DNA of 64,000 bases from Roseovarius halotolerans (GTDB lineage: Bacteria > Pseudomonadota > Alphaproteobacteria > Rhodobacterales > Rhodobacteraceae), in NCBI RefSeq assembly GCF_900172255.1, contig NZ_FWFU01000001.1, positions 806,001-870,000 on the forward strand, read 5' to 3'. The translations under genes and the position numbers were made by a program. Shown here one piece after another: positions 9,095-17,251 of this stretch. The stretch's first letter is position 1; every line of letters begins with the position of its first letter. The notes under the pieces are model-generated. The model had not been told where the DNA came from, searched no databases, and saw nothing but the letters and a program-made list of their open reading frames with translations.

Positions 9095-9184
9095 TCAGCC
9101 CCGGTCTGGCCGTCCCCGTGCCGCGCGTCCGCGCGCCGCGCCGATGGTCACGACCACCAGCTTGATCTTGCAGCTCGGCGTCAT
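9095..9184 (-). CDS. 29-residue basic mini-protein or leader ORF upstream of the mttB homologue
   Basis: ATG at 9184 is preceded by the strong ribosome binding site GGAGGAGGG. The reading frame gives 29 residues beginning MTPSCKIKLVVV and ending in an Arg/Gly-rich tail, with TGA at 9097-9095. It lies in the 227-base gap between the aminotransferase and mttB-like genes on the same strand. The stop codon is the 3-base loop of a perfect 6-base hairpin (9089-9103), and the ribosome binding site is in another perfect hairpin. The product may be a regulatory leader peptide or a real small protein; the sequence alone does not decide. I do not recognise a family. Confidence 0.5.
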   Translation of the reverse strand: MTPSCKIKLVVVTIGAARGRAARGRPDRG

Positions 9185-9193
9185 GGCCGGGCC

Positions 9194-9214
9194 CTCCTCC
9201 GTGGTAAGGAGGAG
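9194..9214 (-). promoter_or_regulatory. Hairpin sequestering the ribosome binding site of the 29-codon ORF
   Basis: CTCCTCC (9194-9200) and GGAGGAG (9208-9214) form a perfect 7-base inverted repeat around a 7-base loop. In the minus-strand RNA the 3' arm is GGAGGAG, the ribosome binding site of the 29-codon ORF, so the RNA carries its own anti-Shine-Dalgarno just upstream. The structure would hold translation low until opened. Confidence 0.55.
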
Positions 9215-9283
9215 TGAAGCCGATTCTGCGATGCGCGTCTGTCCCAATCGCGACCCGTGTCGCAAACGGGCCATGAAGCGGCG

Positions 9284-10456
9284 TCAGGCGGTCAGTTCCT
9301 GTGCCAGCGCGACCAGCTTGCCGACAGCCTGGGCAAGGCGCTCGTCATCGACCGTGAGGGCGACGCGGACATGGCCCGCCGCCGCCTGGCCGAAGCTTTC
9401 GCCGGGCATTACCGCGACATGGTGGGTGTCGAGCAGCCGGTTGGCGAAATCCTCGCCCGAAAGCCCGGTGGCGCGGATGTCGAGCATCACATACATGGCC
9501 CCGTCCGCCGGGATCGGGCGCACCGTGTTCTGGGCCTCAAGAAGCCTTAGGACGAGATCGCGCCGCCGCCGGAAGGGTGCCGCGATCATCGCCTCGAAGT
9601 CGGGACCGCGATCTAGCGCGAAACAGGCCGCTTCCTGCACAAAACCGGCGACGCCATAGGTGGTGTGCGTGGCAAGGTTGCCCATGTGCTCAATTGCCTC
9701 TTCGGGGCCGACGACCCAGCCGATGCGGCTGCCGGTCATGGCATGGGATTTCGACAGCGAACCGATCACCAGCGTCTGCGCCTCCATTCCCGGCAGGGTG
9801 CGCGGGCTGACATGCTGGCCATGCCAGAGCTGGGTGTCATAGACCTCGTCCGAGATCAGCCAGAGCCCGTGATCCTGGCAGAGGCGCGCGATGCCCATGA
9901 GGGTGTCGCGGCTGTAGTTCACGCCGGTCGGGTTGTTGGGCGAGTTGATCAGCAGGCTGGAAGCGCCTGCCGCATGGGGCGCGATATCGGCCGGGTCGGG
10001 CTGGAACATGCGATCGGGGCGGGCTGGAATCGCCAGGGGGCGCGCGCCGACGCTGCGGATCGTGCCGGGATAGGTGGCATAATAGGGGTCGATATAGAGC
10101 GCGGTGTCGCCTTCATCACAGGCCGCGTGATGGGTGGCGAAAAGCCCCGCCTGGCCACCGGGCACCACGAGCACGTTATCGGGTGTCGTCGGCAGACCGG
10201 TGCGTTCGCTGACGCGTTGCGCCACGCGTTCACGCAGGCCGATCTTGCCGTTGAAGGCCGAATAGCCGGTATGTCCCGCCAGCGTCGCTTCGTGCATCGC
10301 GTCGAGAATGGAGCGGTCGGTCCCGATATCGTGCTCGCCGATGGTGAGATGGGTGATGTCGAGACCTTCATCCGACAGGCGGTTGGCTCGGTAATAGACA
10401 TCCCAACCATCCGATCCGCCCTGGATAATACCGGTGATCCTGCGTGATAGTCGCAT
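9284..10456 (-). CDS. Class I/II pyridoxal-phosphate aminotransferase
   Basis: A 390-residue fold-type I aminotransferase. The substrate/cofactor motif NSPNNPTGVNY, the SDEVYDTQLWHG segment with the cofactor-binding Asp and Tyr, and the lysine motif SLSKSHAMTGSRIGW are all visible. A GDTALYIDPYYATYP loop precedes them. Such proteins are often annotated as aspartate or arginine:pyruvate aminotransferase; substrate cannot be set from sequence. The start at 10456 has AAGGAG 8 bases upstream. It is divergent from cysS and upstream of, possibly cotranscribed with, the 29-codon ORF and the mttB homologue. Confidence 0.9.
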   Translation of the reverse strand: MRLSRRITGIIQGGSDGWDVYYRANRLSDEGLDITHLTIGEHDIGTDRSILDAMHEATLAGHTGYSAFNGKIGLRERVAQRVSERTGLPTTPDNVLVVPGGQAGLFATHHAACDEGDTALYIDPYYATYPGTIRSVGARPLAIPARPDRMFQPDPADIAPHAAGASSLLINSPNNPTGVNYSRDTLMGIARLCQDHGLWLISDEVYDTQLWHGQHVSPRTLPGMEAQTLVIGSLSKSHAMTGSRIGWVVGPEEAIEHMGNLATHTTYGVAGFVQEAACFALDRGPDFEAMIAAPFRRRRDLVLRLLEAQNTVRPIPADGAMYVMLDIRATGLSGEDFANRLLDTHHVAVMPGESFGQAAAGHVRVALTVDDERLAQAVGKLVALAQELTA

Positions 10457-10595
10457 GTGCCGCTCCTTGGTGTCGGGTCTGTGGTCTGGGGGTGATATAC
10501 GGGTGAAGCGCCACTTGGCCCGGGCGCCGCCACGCTGTCAAGCAGATGACCCAAAGCCCGCGCAGACGCGGGCTGGCCGCCGCGCTGTCGTCCAC

Positions 10596-10624
10596 TTGCC
10601 AAGCCGCGCCGCGCGGCGTAACGT
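10596..10624 (+). promoter_or_regulatory. Predicted cysS promoter giving a leaderless mini-ORF transcript
   Basis: TTGCCA (10596-10601), a 17-base spacer and TAACGT (10619-10624) make a reasonable sigma-70 promoter. A start site 7-8 bases after the -10 falls at about 10631-10632, on the A of the mini-ORF ATG. No ribosome binding site precedes that ATG, consistent with a leaderless message. Confidence 0.5.
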
Positions 10625-10631
10625 CCCCGGC

Positions 10632-10676
10632 ATGACGACGAGCCGCTGCATCACCATCTGCTGCATTACCACCTGA
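10632..10676 (+). CDS. Cysteine-rich 14-residue leader peptide before cysS
   Basis: The ORF reads MTTSRCITICCITT and stops at TGA 10674-10676. Three of its 14 codons are TGC cysteine codons, two of them adjacent, and the next gene encodes cysteinyl-tRNA synthetase. The start codon coincides with the predicted transcription start. GC-rich nested stems follow within 10 bases of the stop. This is the layout of an amino-acid attenuation leader; leaderless polycysteine ORFs with that role are known in mycobacteria. Function here is inferred. Confidence 0.6.
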   Translation: MTTSRCITICCITT

Positions 10677-10685
10677 GATATCTCG

Positions 10686-10734
10686 GGCGGGCCGTCATCT
10701 ATTCCCTATCAAGACGTTAGTTGATAAGCCCGCC
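10686..10734 (+). promoter_or_regulatory. Nested stem structure between the Cys leader and cysS (possible attenuator)
   Basis: GGCGGGC (10686-10692) pairs perfectly with GCCCGCC (10728-10734). Within its loop TATCAA (10707-10712) pairs with TTGATA (10721-10726). A 10-base palindrome, GAGATATCTC (10675-10684), overlaps the leader stop codon and could compete. There is no T-run after the stem, so control by ribosome access or Rho is as likely as intrinsic termination. Confidence 0.4.
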
Positions 10735-10763
10735 GCGGGATGCCTGCGCCTGCGAGGACTTTC

Positions 10764-12170
10764 ATGACGACGATCAAGCTCTACAATACCAGGACCCGCG
10801 CCAAGGAGGTGCTGGAGCCGCTCGAACCGGGCAATGTGCGGATGTATGTCTGCGGGCCGACTGTCTATGACCGCGCCCATCTGGGCAATGCGCGTCCGGT
10901 GATCGTGTTCGATCTGCTCTACCGGCTGCTGCGTCATGTGCATGGCCCGGATCATGTGACTTATGTGCGCAACTTCACCGACGTGGATGACAAGATCAAT
11001 GCCCGCGCCATCGAGAATGTGGGCAAGGATGGCGATGTGAACGCCGAGATCGCGCGTATCACCGCCGAGACGACACGGTGGTTTCTTGAGGACATGGCCG
11101 CGCTGGGCGCGCTCGAGCCCGACGCCATGCCGCGCGCGACGCAATATATCCCGCAGATGATCGCCATGATCGAGGACCTGATCGCCGGTGGCCATGCCTA
11201 TGAAGCGGAGGGGCATGTGCTGTTCGCGGTCGAGAGCTACAGTGATTACGGCAGGTTGTCGGGGCGGTCTGTCGACGACATGATCGCCGGCGCCCGCGTC
11301 GAGGTGGCGCCCTACAAACGCAACCCGATGGATTTCGTTCTGTGGAAGCCTTCGAGCCAGGATTTGCCGGGTTGGGACAGTCCCTGGGGGCGGGGGCGGC
11401 CGGGCTGGCATATCGAATGCTCGGCGATGGCGCATGACCTGCTGGGCGAGAGCTTCGATATTCACGGTGGCGGCAATGACCTGATGTTCCCGCACCATGA
11501 GAACGAGATCGCCCAGAGCTGCTGCGCCCACCCCGAGGGCGATTTCGCGCGCATCTGGATGCATAACGAGATGCTTCAGGTCGAGGGCAAGAAGATGTCC
11601 AAGAGCCTTGGCAATTTCTTTACCGTGCATGACCTGCTGGAAGGCCACGACGATGCCCCGCCGGTGCCGGGTGAGGTGATCCGCTTCGTGTTCCTGTCGA
11701 CCCATTACCGCAAGCCGATGGACTGGACCGCGCAGAAGGCGCGCGAGGCCGGGGCCACGTTGCGCAAATGGTATCGCCAGGCGGCGCAGGCAGAGGAAGG
11801 CGCTGTGCCGCCCGCGACGGTTGTCGAAGCGCTGGCGGATGATCTCAATACGCCGAGGGCAATCACGGAGCTTCACCAGCTTTCCCAGGCGGATGATGCG
11901 GCAAGTCTGCGGGCGGGGCTGCAGTTTCTTGGCCTGATGGGCAACAGCGCTCCGGCATGGGCCGCTGCGCCAGAGGTCGATCTGTCGGCATATGAAAAGC
12001 GGCTTTTCGAGGCGCGGCAGGTGGCGATGGAGAGCAAGGATTTCACCGAGCTCGACCGGTTCAAGGGGGCGCTGGTCGCGGCCGGAATCGAGGTCCGGAT
12101 GAGCAAGGCGGGGGTGGAGCTGATCCCCGGTCCGGGGTTCGACCCTGCCGCGCTCGAGGATCTGTCATGA
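10764..12170 (+). CDS. cysS: Cysteinyl-tRNA synthetase
   Basis: CysRS charges tRNA-Cys with cysteine. The 468-residue class I synthetase has the zinc cysteine C30 in [10 protein letters not shown], the HIGH-type motif HLGN (39-42), the WHIECSAM zinc segment, the [18 protein letters not shown] block, and KMSKS in the [11 protein letters not shown] loop. The start at 10764 ([10 protein letters not shown]) is preceded by GAGGA and matches the usual N-terminus; an in-frame ATG eight codons earlier lacks a site. A cysteine-rich leader ORF precedes it. The DALR domain at the C-terminus is complete. A dispersed repeat element follows the stop. Confidence 0.97.
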   Translation: MTTIKLYNTRTRAKEVLEPLEPGNVRMYVCGPTVYDRAHLGNARPVIVFDLLYRLLRHVHGPDHVTYVRNFTDVDDKINARAIENVGKDGDVNAEIARITAETTRWFLEDMAALGALEPDAMPRATQYIPQMIAMIEDLIAGGHAYEAEGHVLFAVESYSDYGRLSGRSVDDMIAGARVEVAPYKRNPMDFVLWKPSSQDLPGWDSPWGRGRPGWHIECSAMAHDLLGESFDIHGGGNDLMFPHHENEIAQSCCAHPEGDFARIWMHNEMLQVEGKKMSKSLGNFFTVHDLLEGHDDAPPVPGEVIRFVFLSTHYRKPMDWTAQKAREAGATLRKWYRQAAQAEEGAVPPATVVEALADDLNTPRAITELHQLSQADDAASLRAGLQFLGLMGNSAPAWAAAPEVDLSAYEKRLFEARQVAMESKDFTELDRFKGALVAAGIEVRMSKAGVELIPGPGFDPAALEDLS

Positions 12171-12200
12171 GCATGTCGTGCACGGGGTGGCAATGTCGGG

Positions 12201-12249
12201 GTGAGGGGCCAGCCCCTCACACTCCCCGAGGTATTTTTCGCCAGATGAA
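12201..12249 (+). repeat. Dispersed intergenic element, copy 1 (after cysS)
   Basis: A perfect 8-base stem with loop CCAG (GTGAGGGG/CCCCTCAC, 12201-12220) is followed by CCCCGAGGTATTT and, after a few bases, CCAGATGAA (12224-12249). The same tail recurs near 38.0, 51.8 and 62.5 kb, always next to a gene end. The hairpin plus T-run may act as the cysS terminator. Confidence 0.85.
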
Positions 12250-12264
12250 TGCGGGAGGGACGGC

Positions 12265-13896
12265 ATGACACGCGAACGTCTCTATCTTTACGACACCACC
12301 TTGCGCGATGGGCAGCAGACCCAGGGGGTGTCGTTCTCGACCCCCGAGAAACGCAAGATCGCCGAGACGCTGGATGCGCTGGGCGTGGATTACATCGAGG
12401 GCGGCTGGCCGGGCGCCAACCCCACCGACAGCGCGTTTTTCGAAGACGCGCCGCAGACGCGCGCGATGCTCACGGCTTTCGGCATGACCAAGCGGGCTGG
12501 GCGCTCGGCGCAGAATGACGAGGTTCTGGCGGCGGTGCTCAATGCCGGTACGCGGGCGGTGTGCCTCGTGGGCAAGACATATGACTTCCACGTCGAGACA
12601 GCGCTGGGCATCACGCTGGACGAGAACGTCGAGAACATCGCGAAATCGGTTGCGCATGTGGTGGCCGAGGGGCGCGAGGCGCTGTTCGATGCGGAGCATT
12701 TCTTTGATGGGTGGAAGGCCAACCGCGCCTATGCGCTGGAGACGCTGCGCGCCGCCCATGACGCGGGGGCACGCTGGATCGTGCTGTGCGACACCAATGG
12801 CGGCACGTTGCCCGAGGAGGTGGGGCGCATCACCGCCGAGGTGATCGCCGAGGGTATTCCCGGCGAGAGGCTGGGCATTCACACCCATAACGACACCGAG
12901 AACGCCGTGGCGGGCAGCCTTGCGGCGGTTTCGGCGGGCGCGCGGCAGGTGCAGGGCACACTCAACGGGTTGGGCGAACGCTGTGGCAATGCCAACCTGA
13001 CCACGCTGATCGCGACGCTGCTGTTGAAGGAACCCTATGCCAGTCGCTACAGCATCGGGGTCAGCCATGCGTCGCTCAAGAAGCTGACCCAGGCCAGCCG
13101 GATGCTGGACGAGATCCTGAACCGGGTGCCGATGAAGCAGGCGCCCTATGTGGGCGCCTCGGCCTTTGCGCACAAGGCGGGGCTGCATGCCAGCGCGATC
13201 CTCAAGGATCCCACGACATATGAGCATATCGACCCCGGCCTGGTGGGCAATGCGCGCGTCATCCCGATGTCGAACCAGGCGGGTCAGTCGAACCTGCGCC
13301 GGCGTCTGGCCGAGGCCGGGATCACAGTGGACAAGGGCGATCCGGCTCTGGCGCGCATCCTCGAGGAAATCAAGCTGCGCGAGGATCGCGGATATACCTA
13401 TGACAGTGCGCAGGCGAGTTTCGAGCTGTTGGCGCGCCGCGAACTGGGGCAGTTGCCGCAATTCTTCGAGGTGAAGCGCTACAAGGTCACTGTCGAGCGG
13501 CGCAAGAACAAGTACGACCAGATGGTGTCGCTGTCCGAAGCGGTTGTCGTGGTGAAGGTGGATGGTGAGAAGAAGCTGTCGGTATCGGAATCGATGGACA
13601 GTCAGGGTAATGACCGCGGCCCGGTCAATGCGCTGGCCAAGGCGCTTGCGAAGGACCTGGGCAGCTACCAGCAGGCCATCGACGACATGCGGCTGGTGGA
13701 TTTCAAGGTGCGTATCACCCAGGGCGGCACCGAGGCCGTGACCCGTGTCATCATCGACAGCGAGGACGGGCAGGGGCGGCGCTGGTCCACGGTGGGGGTG
13801 AGTGCCAACATAGTCGATGCCAGTTTCGAGGCGCTCTTGGATGCGATCACCTGGAAGTTGCTGCGCGACGGTGGATCGGCGGGGGGCGCGGCCTAG
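12265..13896 (+). CDS. cimA: (R)-citramalate synthase
   Basis: CimA condenses acetyl-CoA with pyruvate to give citramalate, the pyruvate route into 2-ketobutyrate and isoleucine. The 543-residue protein has the HMGL-like barrel opening LYDTTLRDGQQTQGVSFS, the metal-binding HTHNDTENAVA, the NGLGERCGNANL loop, and a C-terminal LeuA-type regulatory domain from about residue 400. The length and the EGGWPGANPTD segment separate it from 2-isopropylmalate and homocitrate synthases. GGGAGGG lies about 8 bases before the ATG. It starts 94 bases after cysS, across a repeat element, and ends against the start of the next gene. Confidence 0.93.
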   Translation: MTRERLYLYDTTLRDGQQTQGVSFSTPEKRKIAETLDALGVDYIEGGWPGANPTDSAFFEDAPQTRAMLTAFGMTKRAGRSAQNDEVLAAVLNAGTRAVCLVGKTYDFHVETALGITLDENVENIAKSVAHVVAEGREALFDAEHFFDGWKANRAYALETLRAAHDAGARWIVLCDTNGGTLPEEVGRITAEVIAEGIPGERLGIHTHNDTENAVAGSLAAVSAGARQVQGTLNGLGERCGNANLTTLIATLLLKEPYASRYSIGVSHASLKKLTQASRMLDEILNRVPMKQAPYVGASAFAHKAGLHASAILKDPTTYEHIDPGLVGNARVIPMSNQAGQSNLRRRLAEAGITVDKGDPALARILEEIKLREDRGYTYDSAQASFELLARRELGQLPQFFEVKRYKVTVERRKNKYDQMVSLSEAVVVVKVDGEKKLSVSESMDSQGNDRGPVNALAKALAKDLGSYQQAIDDMRLVDFKVRITQGGTEAVTRVIIDSEDGQGRRWSTVGVSANIVDASFEALLDAITWKLLRDGGSAGGAA

Positions 13897-14691
13897 GTGT
13901 CGAGCATGGAGTTCGACGCCGATCTCGTGGCTTGTGCGCAGCTGGTGGAGCGGGGCGATCCGGACCGTTTCGCCGCCAGCATGGCGGCGCCGGTCACGGC
14001 GCGTCCCGTGTTGTTCGCGCTCTATGCCTTCAACATCGAAGTGTCGCGCGCGCCCTGGGTCACCGAGGAGAGCATGATCGCCGAGATGCGGCTGCAGTGG
14101 TGGCGCGACGCGCTTGAGGAAATCCGCACCCGGGGTGTGGTGCGCCGTCACGAGGTGGTGACGCCGCTGGCGCATGTGCTGGATGGCGAGGGGGCAGGGC
14201 TGCTGGACCGGCTGGTCGAGGCGCGCCGTTGGGATATCTACCGCGACCCGTTCGAGGACATGGCGCATTTTCGCGCCTATATCGAGGATACCTCGTCCAA
14301 CCTGATGCTGGCGATTGCACGCGCCCTGGGAGGCGCGCCAGAGGTGCCGGAAACGCCGCTGCGCCATGCGGGGCGCGCTCTTGGCATTGCCAACTGGCTG
14401 CGGGCAGTGCCTGCGCTGGAACGGGCGGGGCGCATACCGCTGGTGGATGGCACGCCCGAGGGCGTGCGGGCGCTGGCCGAAGAGGGGCTAGAGGCTCTTC
14501 GTGCAGCGCGCGCGGCACGCGCCGAGGTGCCTGCTGCGCAGCGTCCGGCGCTGTTGCCGCTCTGGCAGGTGGGGCCGGTGCTGAAGCGCGCGGCAAGCGA
14601 TCCCCGCCGGGTGGCCGAAGGCCGGTTGGAACTGGCGCCGGTGCAACGTCGCTTTGGTTTGATGGCGTGCGCCCTTGCGGGGCGCTGGTAG
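13897..14691 (+). CDS. Squalene/phytoene synthase-family protein (NDUFAF6-like)
   Basis: The 264-residue protein has the trans-isoprenyl diphosphate synthase fold, with MRLQWWRDALEEI in the first active-site helix region and YIEDTSSNLMLAIARALG in the second. The Asp-rich DxxxD motifs of true squalene/phytoene synthases are degraded (for example RDALEE). This pattern matches the alphaproteobacterial relatives of mitochondrial NDUFAF6, a complex I assembly factor, more than a carotenoid or hopanoid enzyme. No carotenoid or hopanoid genes adjoin. Translation starts at GTG 13897, directly after the cimA stop, or at ATG 13906; it is probably coupled to cimA. Confidence 0.75.
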   Translation: MSSMEFDADLVACAQLVERGDPDRFAASMAAPVTARPVLFALYAFNIEVSRAPWVTEESMIAEMRLQWWRDALEEIRTRGVVRRHEVVTPLAHVLDGEGAGLLDRLVEARRWDIYRDPFEDMAHFRAYIEDTSSNLMLAIARALGGAPEVPETPLRHAGRALGIANWLRAVPALERAGRIPLVDGTPEGVRALAEEGLEALRAARAARAEVPAAQRPALLPLWQVGPVLKRAASDPRRVAEGRLELAPVQRRFGLMACALAGRW

Positions 14692-14710
14692 GGCAATCCG
14701 CGCTGACGGA

Positions 14711-15928
14711 TCAGGCGTCGTCGGGGCGCAGCATCAGCCAGATCAGCGCACCGCCAGCCAGCGCGAGGAACGGCACCATCGCGAGGTTCACCGATATCCA
14801 GCCCGCCTGACCGCCGTCGCCCGCGCAATTCATGAGCCCGCCCGAGGCCAGCGAGGCCAGCGTGACACCACCAAAAACCAGGAGGTCGTTCATGCCCTGC
14901 ATGCGGCCCCGCTCATGGGCTTCATGGGCGCCTGCCAGCATCGAGGTCGCGCCGATGAAACCGAAATTCCAGCCCACACCAAGCAGGATGAGAGCGATGA
15001 AGAAGTTCTCGAGCGAAACACCCTGAAGTGCCACTGCACCCGCACCGGCCAGAATCAACAGCCCCGTGGCGATGACCTTTTCGACGCCGAAGCGTGCGAT
15101 CAGATGGCCGGTGAAGAACGAGGGCAGGAACATGGCCAGCACATGCCCGGTGACGATATCGGCGGCGTTTCCTTCGGAAAGGCCGCAGCCCACCACCGCC
15201 AGCGGTGTCGATGTCATGACGAGGTTCATCAGCGCATAGGAGACCATCGCACAGATCACCGCCACAAGGATGCGCGGGGTCTTGATGAGTTCCCAGCGGC
15301 TGCGCCCCTTGGGGGCATCATGCGCAGGCACCGGGGGTTTGGGAATGTCGAGGAACAGGAACAGCAGCGCGCCCACGAGGTTCAGCGCGACCACGGCCAA
15401 ATAGGTTCCCATGAACGGCACGACCATCGCCTGGCTTGTGGCCTTGACGAGCTGCGGGCCGATGATCGCGCTCGCAAGTCCGCCCGCCATCACATAGGAA
15501 ATCGCCTTGGGGCGGAACTCATCGCTGGCGGTATCGGCGGCGGCAAAGCGGTAGAAACCCTGCGCCGACATGTAGATCCCGGTGATGAAGCTGCCCGCCA
15601 GGAAAATCTGGAAAGAGGCGACATAGAGCCCGTAGGCGCCGATCGCGGCGCCTGTCGCGCCTGCGCCCGCGCCCAAGATGAAGCCCGCCTTGCGCCCGGC
15701 GCGCTGCATGAACCAGGCCAGCGGATTCGCCGCAAGCATCGAACCAAGCACGATCAGCGAGATTGGCAGGGTCGCGAAGCAGACATTGCTGGCGAGCGTC
15801 TGTCCGGCAAGGCCGCCAACGACGAAGATCATCGCCATCTGCGCACCCAGAAACGCCTGCGCGGAGGCAAGAACGGCGACATTGCGCTTTGCGCGGCGGT
15901 CGGTGTGGATCAGGACGGCGTCTGTCAT
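14711..15928 (-). CDS. MFS transporter
   Basis: A 405-residue polytopic membrane protein with about 12 hydrophobic helices. The loop LAWFMQRAGRKAGFILGAGAGATG is the MFS loop 2-3 signature (here RAGRKAG), and ARFGVEKV marks the equivalent loop in the second half. The chosen start is ATG 15928 (MTDAVLIHTD); a TTG twelve codons earlier is open but unsupported. There is no clear ribosome binding site. It converges on the squalene synthase-like gene, and the 39-base gap to the end of cobB would allow cotranscription. The substrate is unknown. Confidence 0.82.
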   Translation of the reverse strand: MTDAVLIHTDRRAKRNVAVLASAQAFLGAQMAMIFVVGGLAGQTLASNVCFATLPISLIVLGSMLAANPLAWFMQRAGRKAGFILGAGAGATGAAIGAYGLYVASFQIFLAGSFITGIYMSAQGFYRFAAADTASDEFRPKAISYVMAGGLASAIIGPQLVKATSQAMVVPFMGTYLAVVALNLVGALLFLFLDIPKPPVPAHDAPKGRSRWELIKTPRILVAVICAMVSYALMNLVMTSTPLAVVGCGLSEGNAADIVTGHVLAMFLPSFFTGHLIARFGVEKVIATGLLILAGAGAVALQGVSLENFFIALILLGVGWNFGFIGATSMLAGAHEAHERGRMQGMNDLLVFGGVTLASLASGGLMNCAGDGGQAGWISVNLAMVPFLALAGGALIWLMLRPDDA

Positions 15929-15967
15929 GCGGGTTCTGCTAGCCCCATTCTCGAACGGGCGCAAGGT

Positions 15968-17251
15968 TCACCGCGGAGAATGGGCCAGGTCGATCACATG
16001 GGCGAATGACCCTTGCACGTTTCCGGCCACAAGCCCCATGTCCGGCAAGGCGGCGCCACCGGCATCGCGAGCCGCGAAAAGAGGGTCGCCCCTGGCGCTG
16101 AGCGTGGTCGCATAGTGGAATTCGTGGCCCGTGAAGGCGGTGTCGAAGATTCCTTGCAGGGGCCGCAGGTGGCGATAGCCGAGATGCATCCGGCGCGTGG
16201 CGAAGGAGGTCTCGAGCCGCAAGAGGCCAGCCATCATGTGGCGAGTCCCGTCTGCATCGATAAGCCCGTCTCCAAGAACCATATATCCGCCGCATTCACC
16301 ATAAATAACAGTATCTTGTGAGGCATTTTTCAGACTAGACATGAAGTTTGTTGCCGCAGCGATACGTCCGCCGTGCAGTTCGGGGTAGCCGCCGGGAAGA
16401 TAGATGAAATCGGCATCCGGCACGTGGGCGTCCGCGAGCGGTGAGAAGAACCGCAGCTCGGCACCTGCGGCGTGCCAATCGGTGAGCAGGTGCGGATAGG
16501 AAAAGGCAAATGCCGCGTCGCGCGCGACAGCGATCACCTGTCCGGGGGGAGGCAGGCGTGCGGCCGAACCGGCGGGCGGCAGCGGTGTGGCAATCGCGAG
16601 GAGCGCGTCTTGATCGAGCGAGGCTTCCAGCGCATCTGCGGCATGGTCAAGGAAGCTGTCGAGATCGGCGCGTTCCCCGGCCTGAACCAGCCCGAGGTGG
16701 CGCGAGGGCAAGGCAAGGGCGCTATCACGCGGCAGGCTGGCCAGAACCGGCAGACCGAGCGGCGCCAGCGCGTCGCTCAGCATCTCGGCATGGCGCGGAG
16801 AGCCTGTATTGTTGAGGATGACACCAGCGACGCGCACCGAAGGGTCATGGCCCGCAAACCCCGCCACAAGCGGCGCGACCGATTGCGCCATGCGGCCCGC
16901 ATCGACCACCAGCACCACTGGCAGATCGAGTTCCCGCGCAAGATCGGCGACGGCGCCGCGCCCGTCCGGGGGGGCGCCGTCAAAAAGGCCCATCGCGCCT
17001 TCGACCACCAACAGCCGCGCGCCCTCGCCTGCCAGCGCGCGAAGCCGCGCCGGGTGCATCGCCCAGGCATCGAGATTGACGCAGGGCGCGCCGCTGGCGG
17101 CTTCGTGGAAGCGCGGGTCGATGAAGTCGGGGCCGGATTTGGCGCCGCGCACCGGAAGCCCCTGACGCGCCAGCAGGCGCAACAGCGCCAGCGTGACGGT
17201 TGTCTTGCCGCTGCCGGAGGCGGGGGCGGCGATGATCAATCCGTTGTTCAT
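15968..17251 (-). CDS. cobB: Cobyrinate a,c-diamide synthase
   Basis: The enzyme amidates the a and c side chains of hydrogenobyrinate or cobyrinate with glutamine and ATP. The 427-residue protein has an ATP-binding domain opening with AAPASGSGKTTVTLALLRLL (P-loop, about 8-27) and the KSGPDFIDPRFH segment. The C-terminal class I glutamine amidotransferase domain has the catalytic Cys in YGECGGYMVLG. The length is usual. Its start overlaps the cobA stop by four bases (ATGA), so the two are translationally coupled. cbiD and cobK for the same pathway are divergently transcribed just beyond cobA. Confidence 0.95.
   Translation of the reverse strand: MNNGLIIAAPASGSGKTTVTLALLRLLARQGLPVRGAKSGPDFIDPRFHEAASGAPCVNLDAWAMHPARLRALAGEGARLLVVEGAMGLFDGAPPDGRGAVADLARELDLPVVLVVDAGRMAQSVAPLVAGFAGHDPSVRVAGVILNNTGSPRHAEMLSDALAPLGLPVLASLPRDSALALPSRHLGLVQAGERADLDSFLDHAADALEASLDQDALLAIATPLPPAGSAARLPPPGQVIAVARDAAFAFSYPHLLTDWHAAGAELRFFSPLADAHVPDADFIYLPGGYPELHGGRIAAATNFMSSLKNASQDTVIYGECGGYMVLGDGLIDADGTRHMMAGLLRLETSFATRRMHLGYRHLRPLQGIFDTAFTGHEFHYATTLSARGDPLFAARDAGGAALPDMGLVAGNVQGSFAHVIDLAHSPR

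Noticed and set aside
12217..14367. 716-codon minus-strand frame over cimA and the next gene
   Set aside because: Antisense to cimA; composition is Arg/His-rich and no motif is visible.
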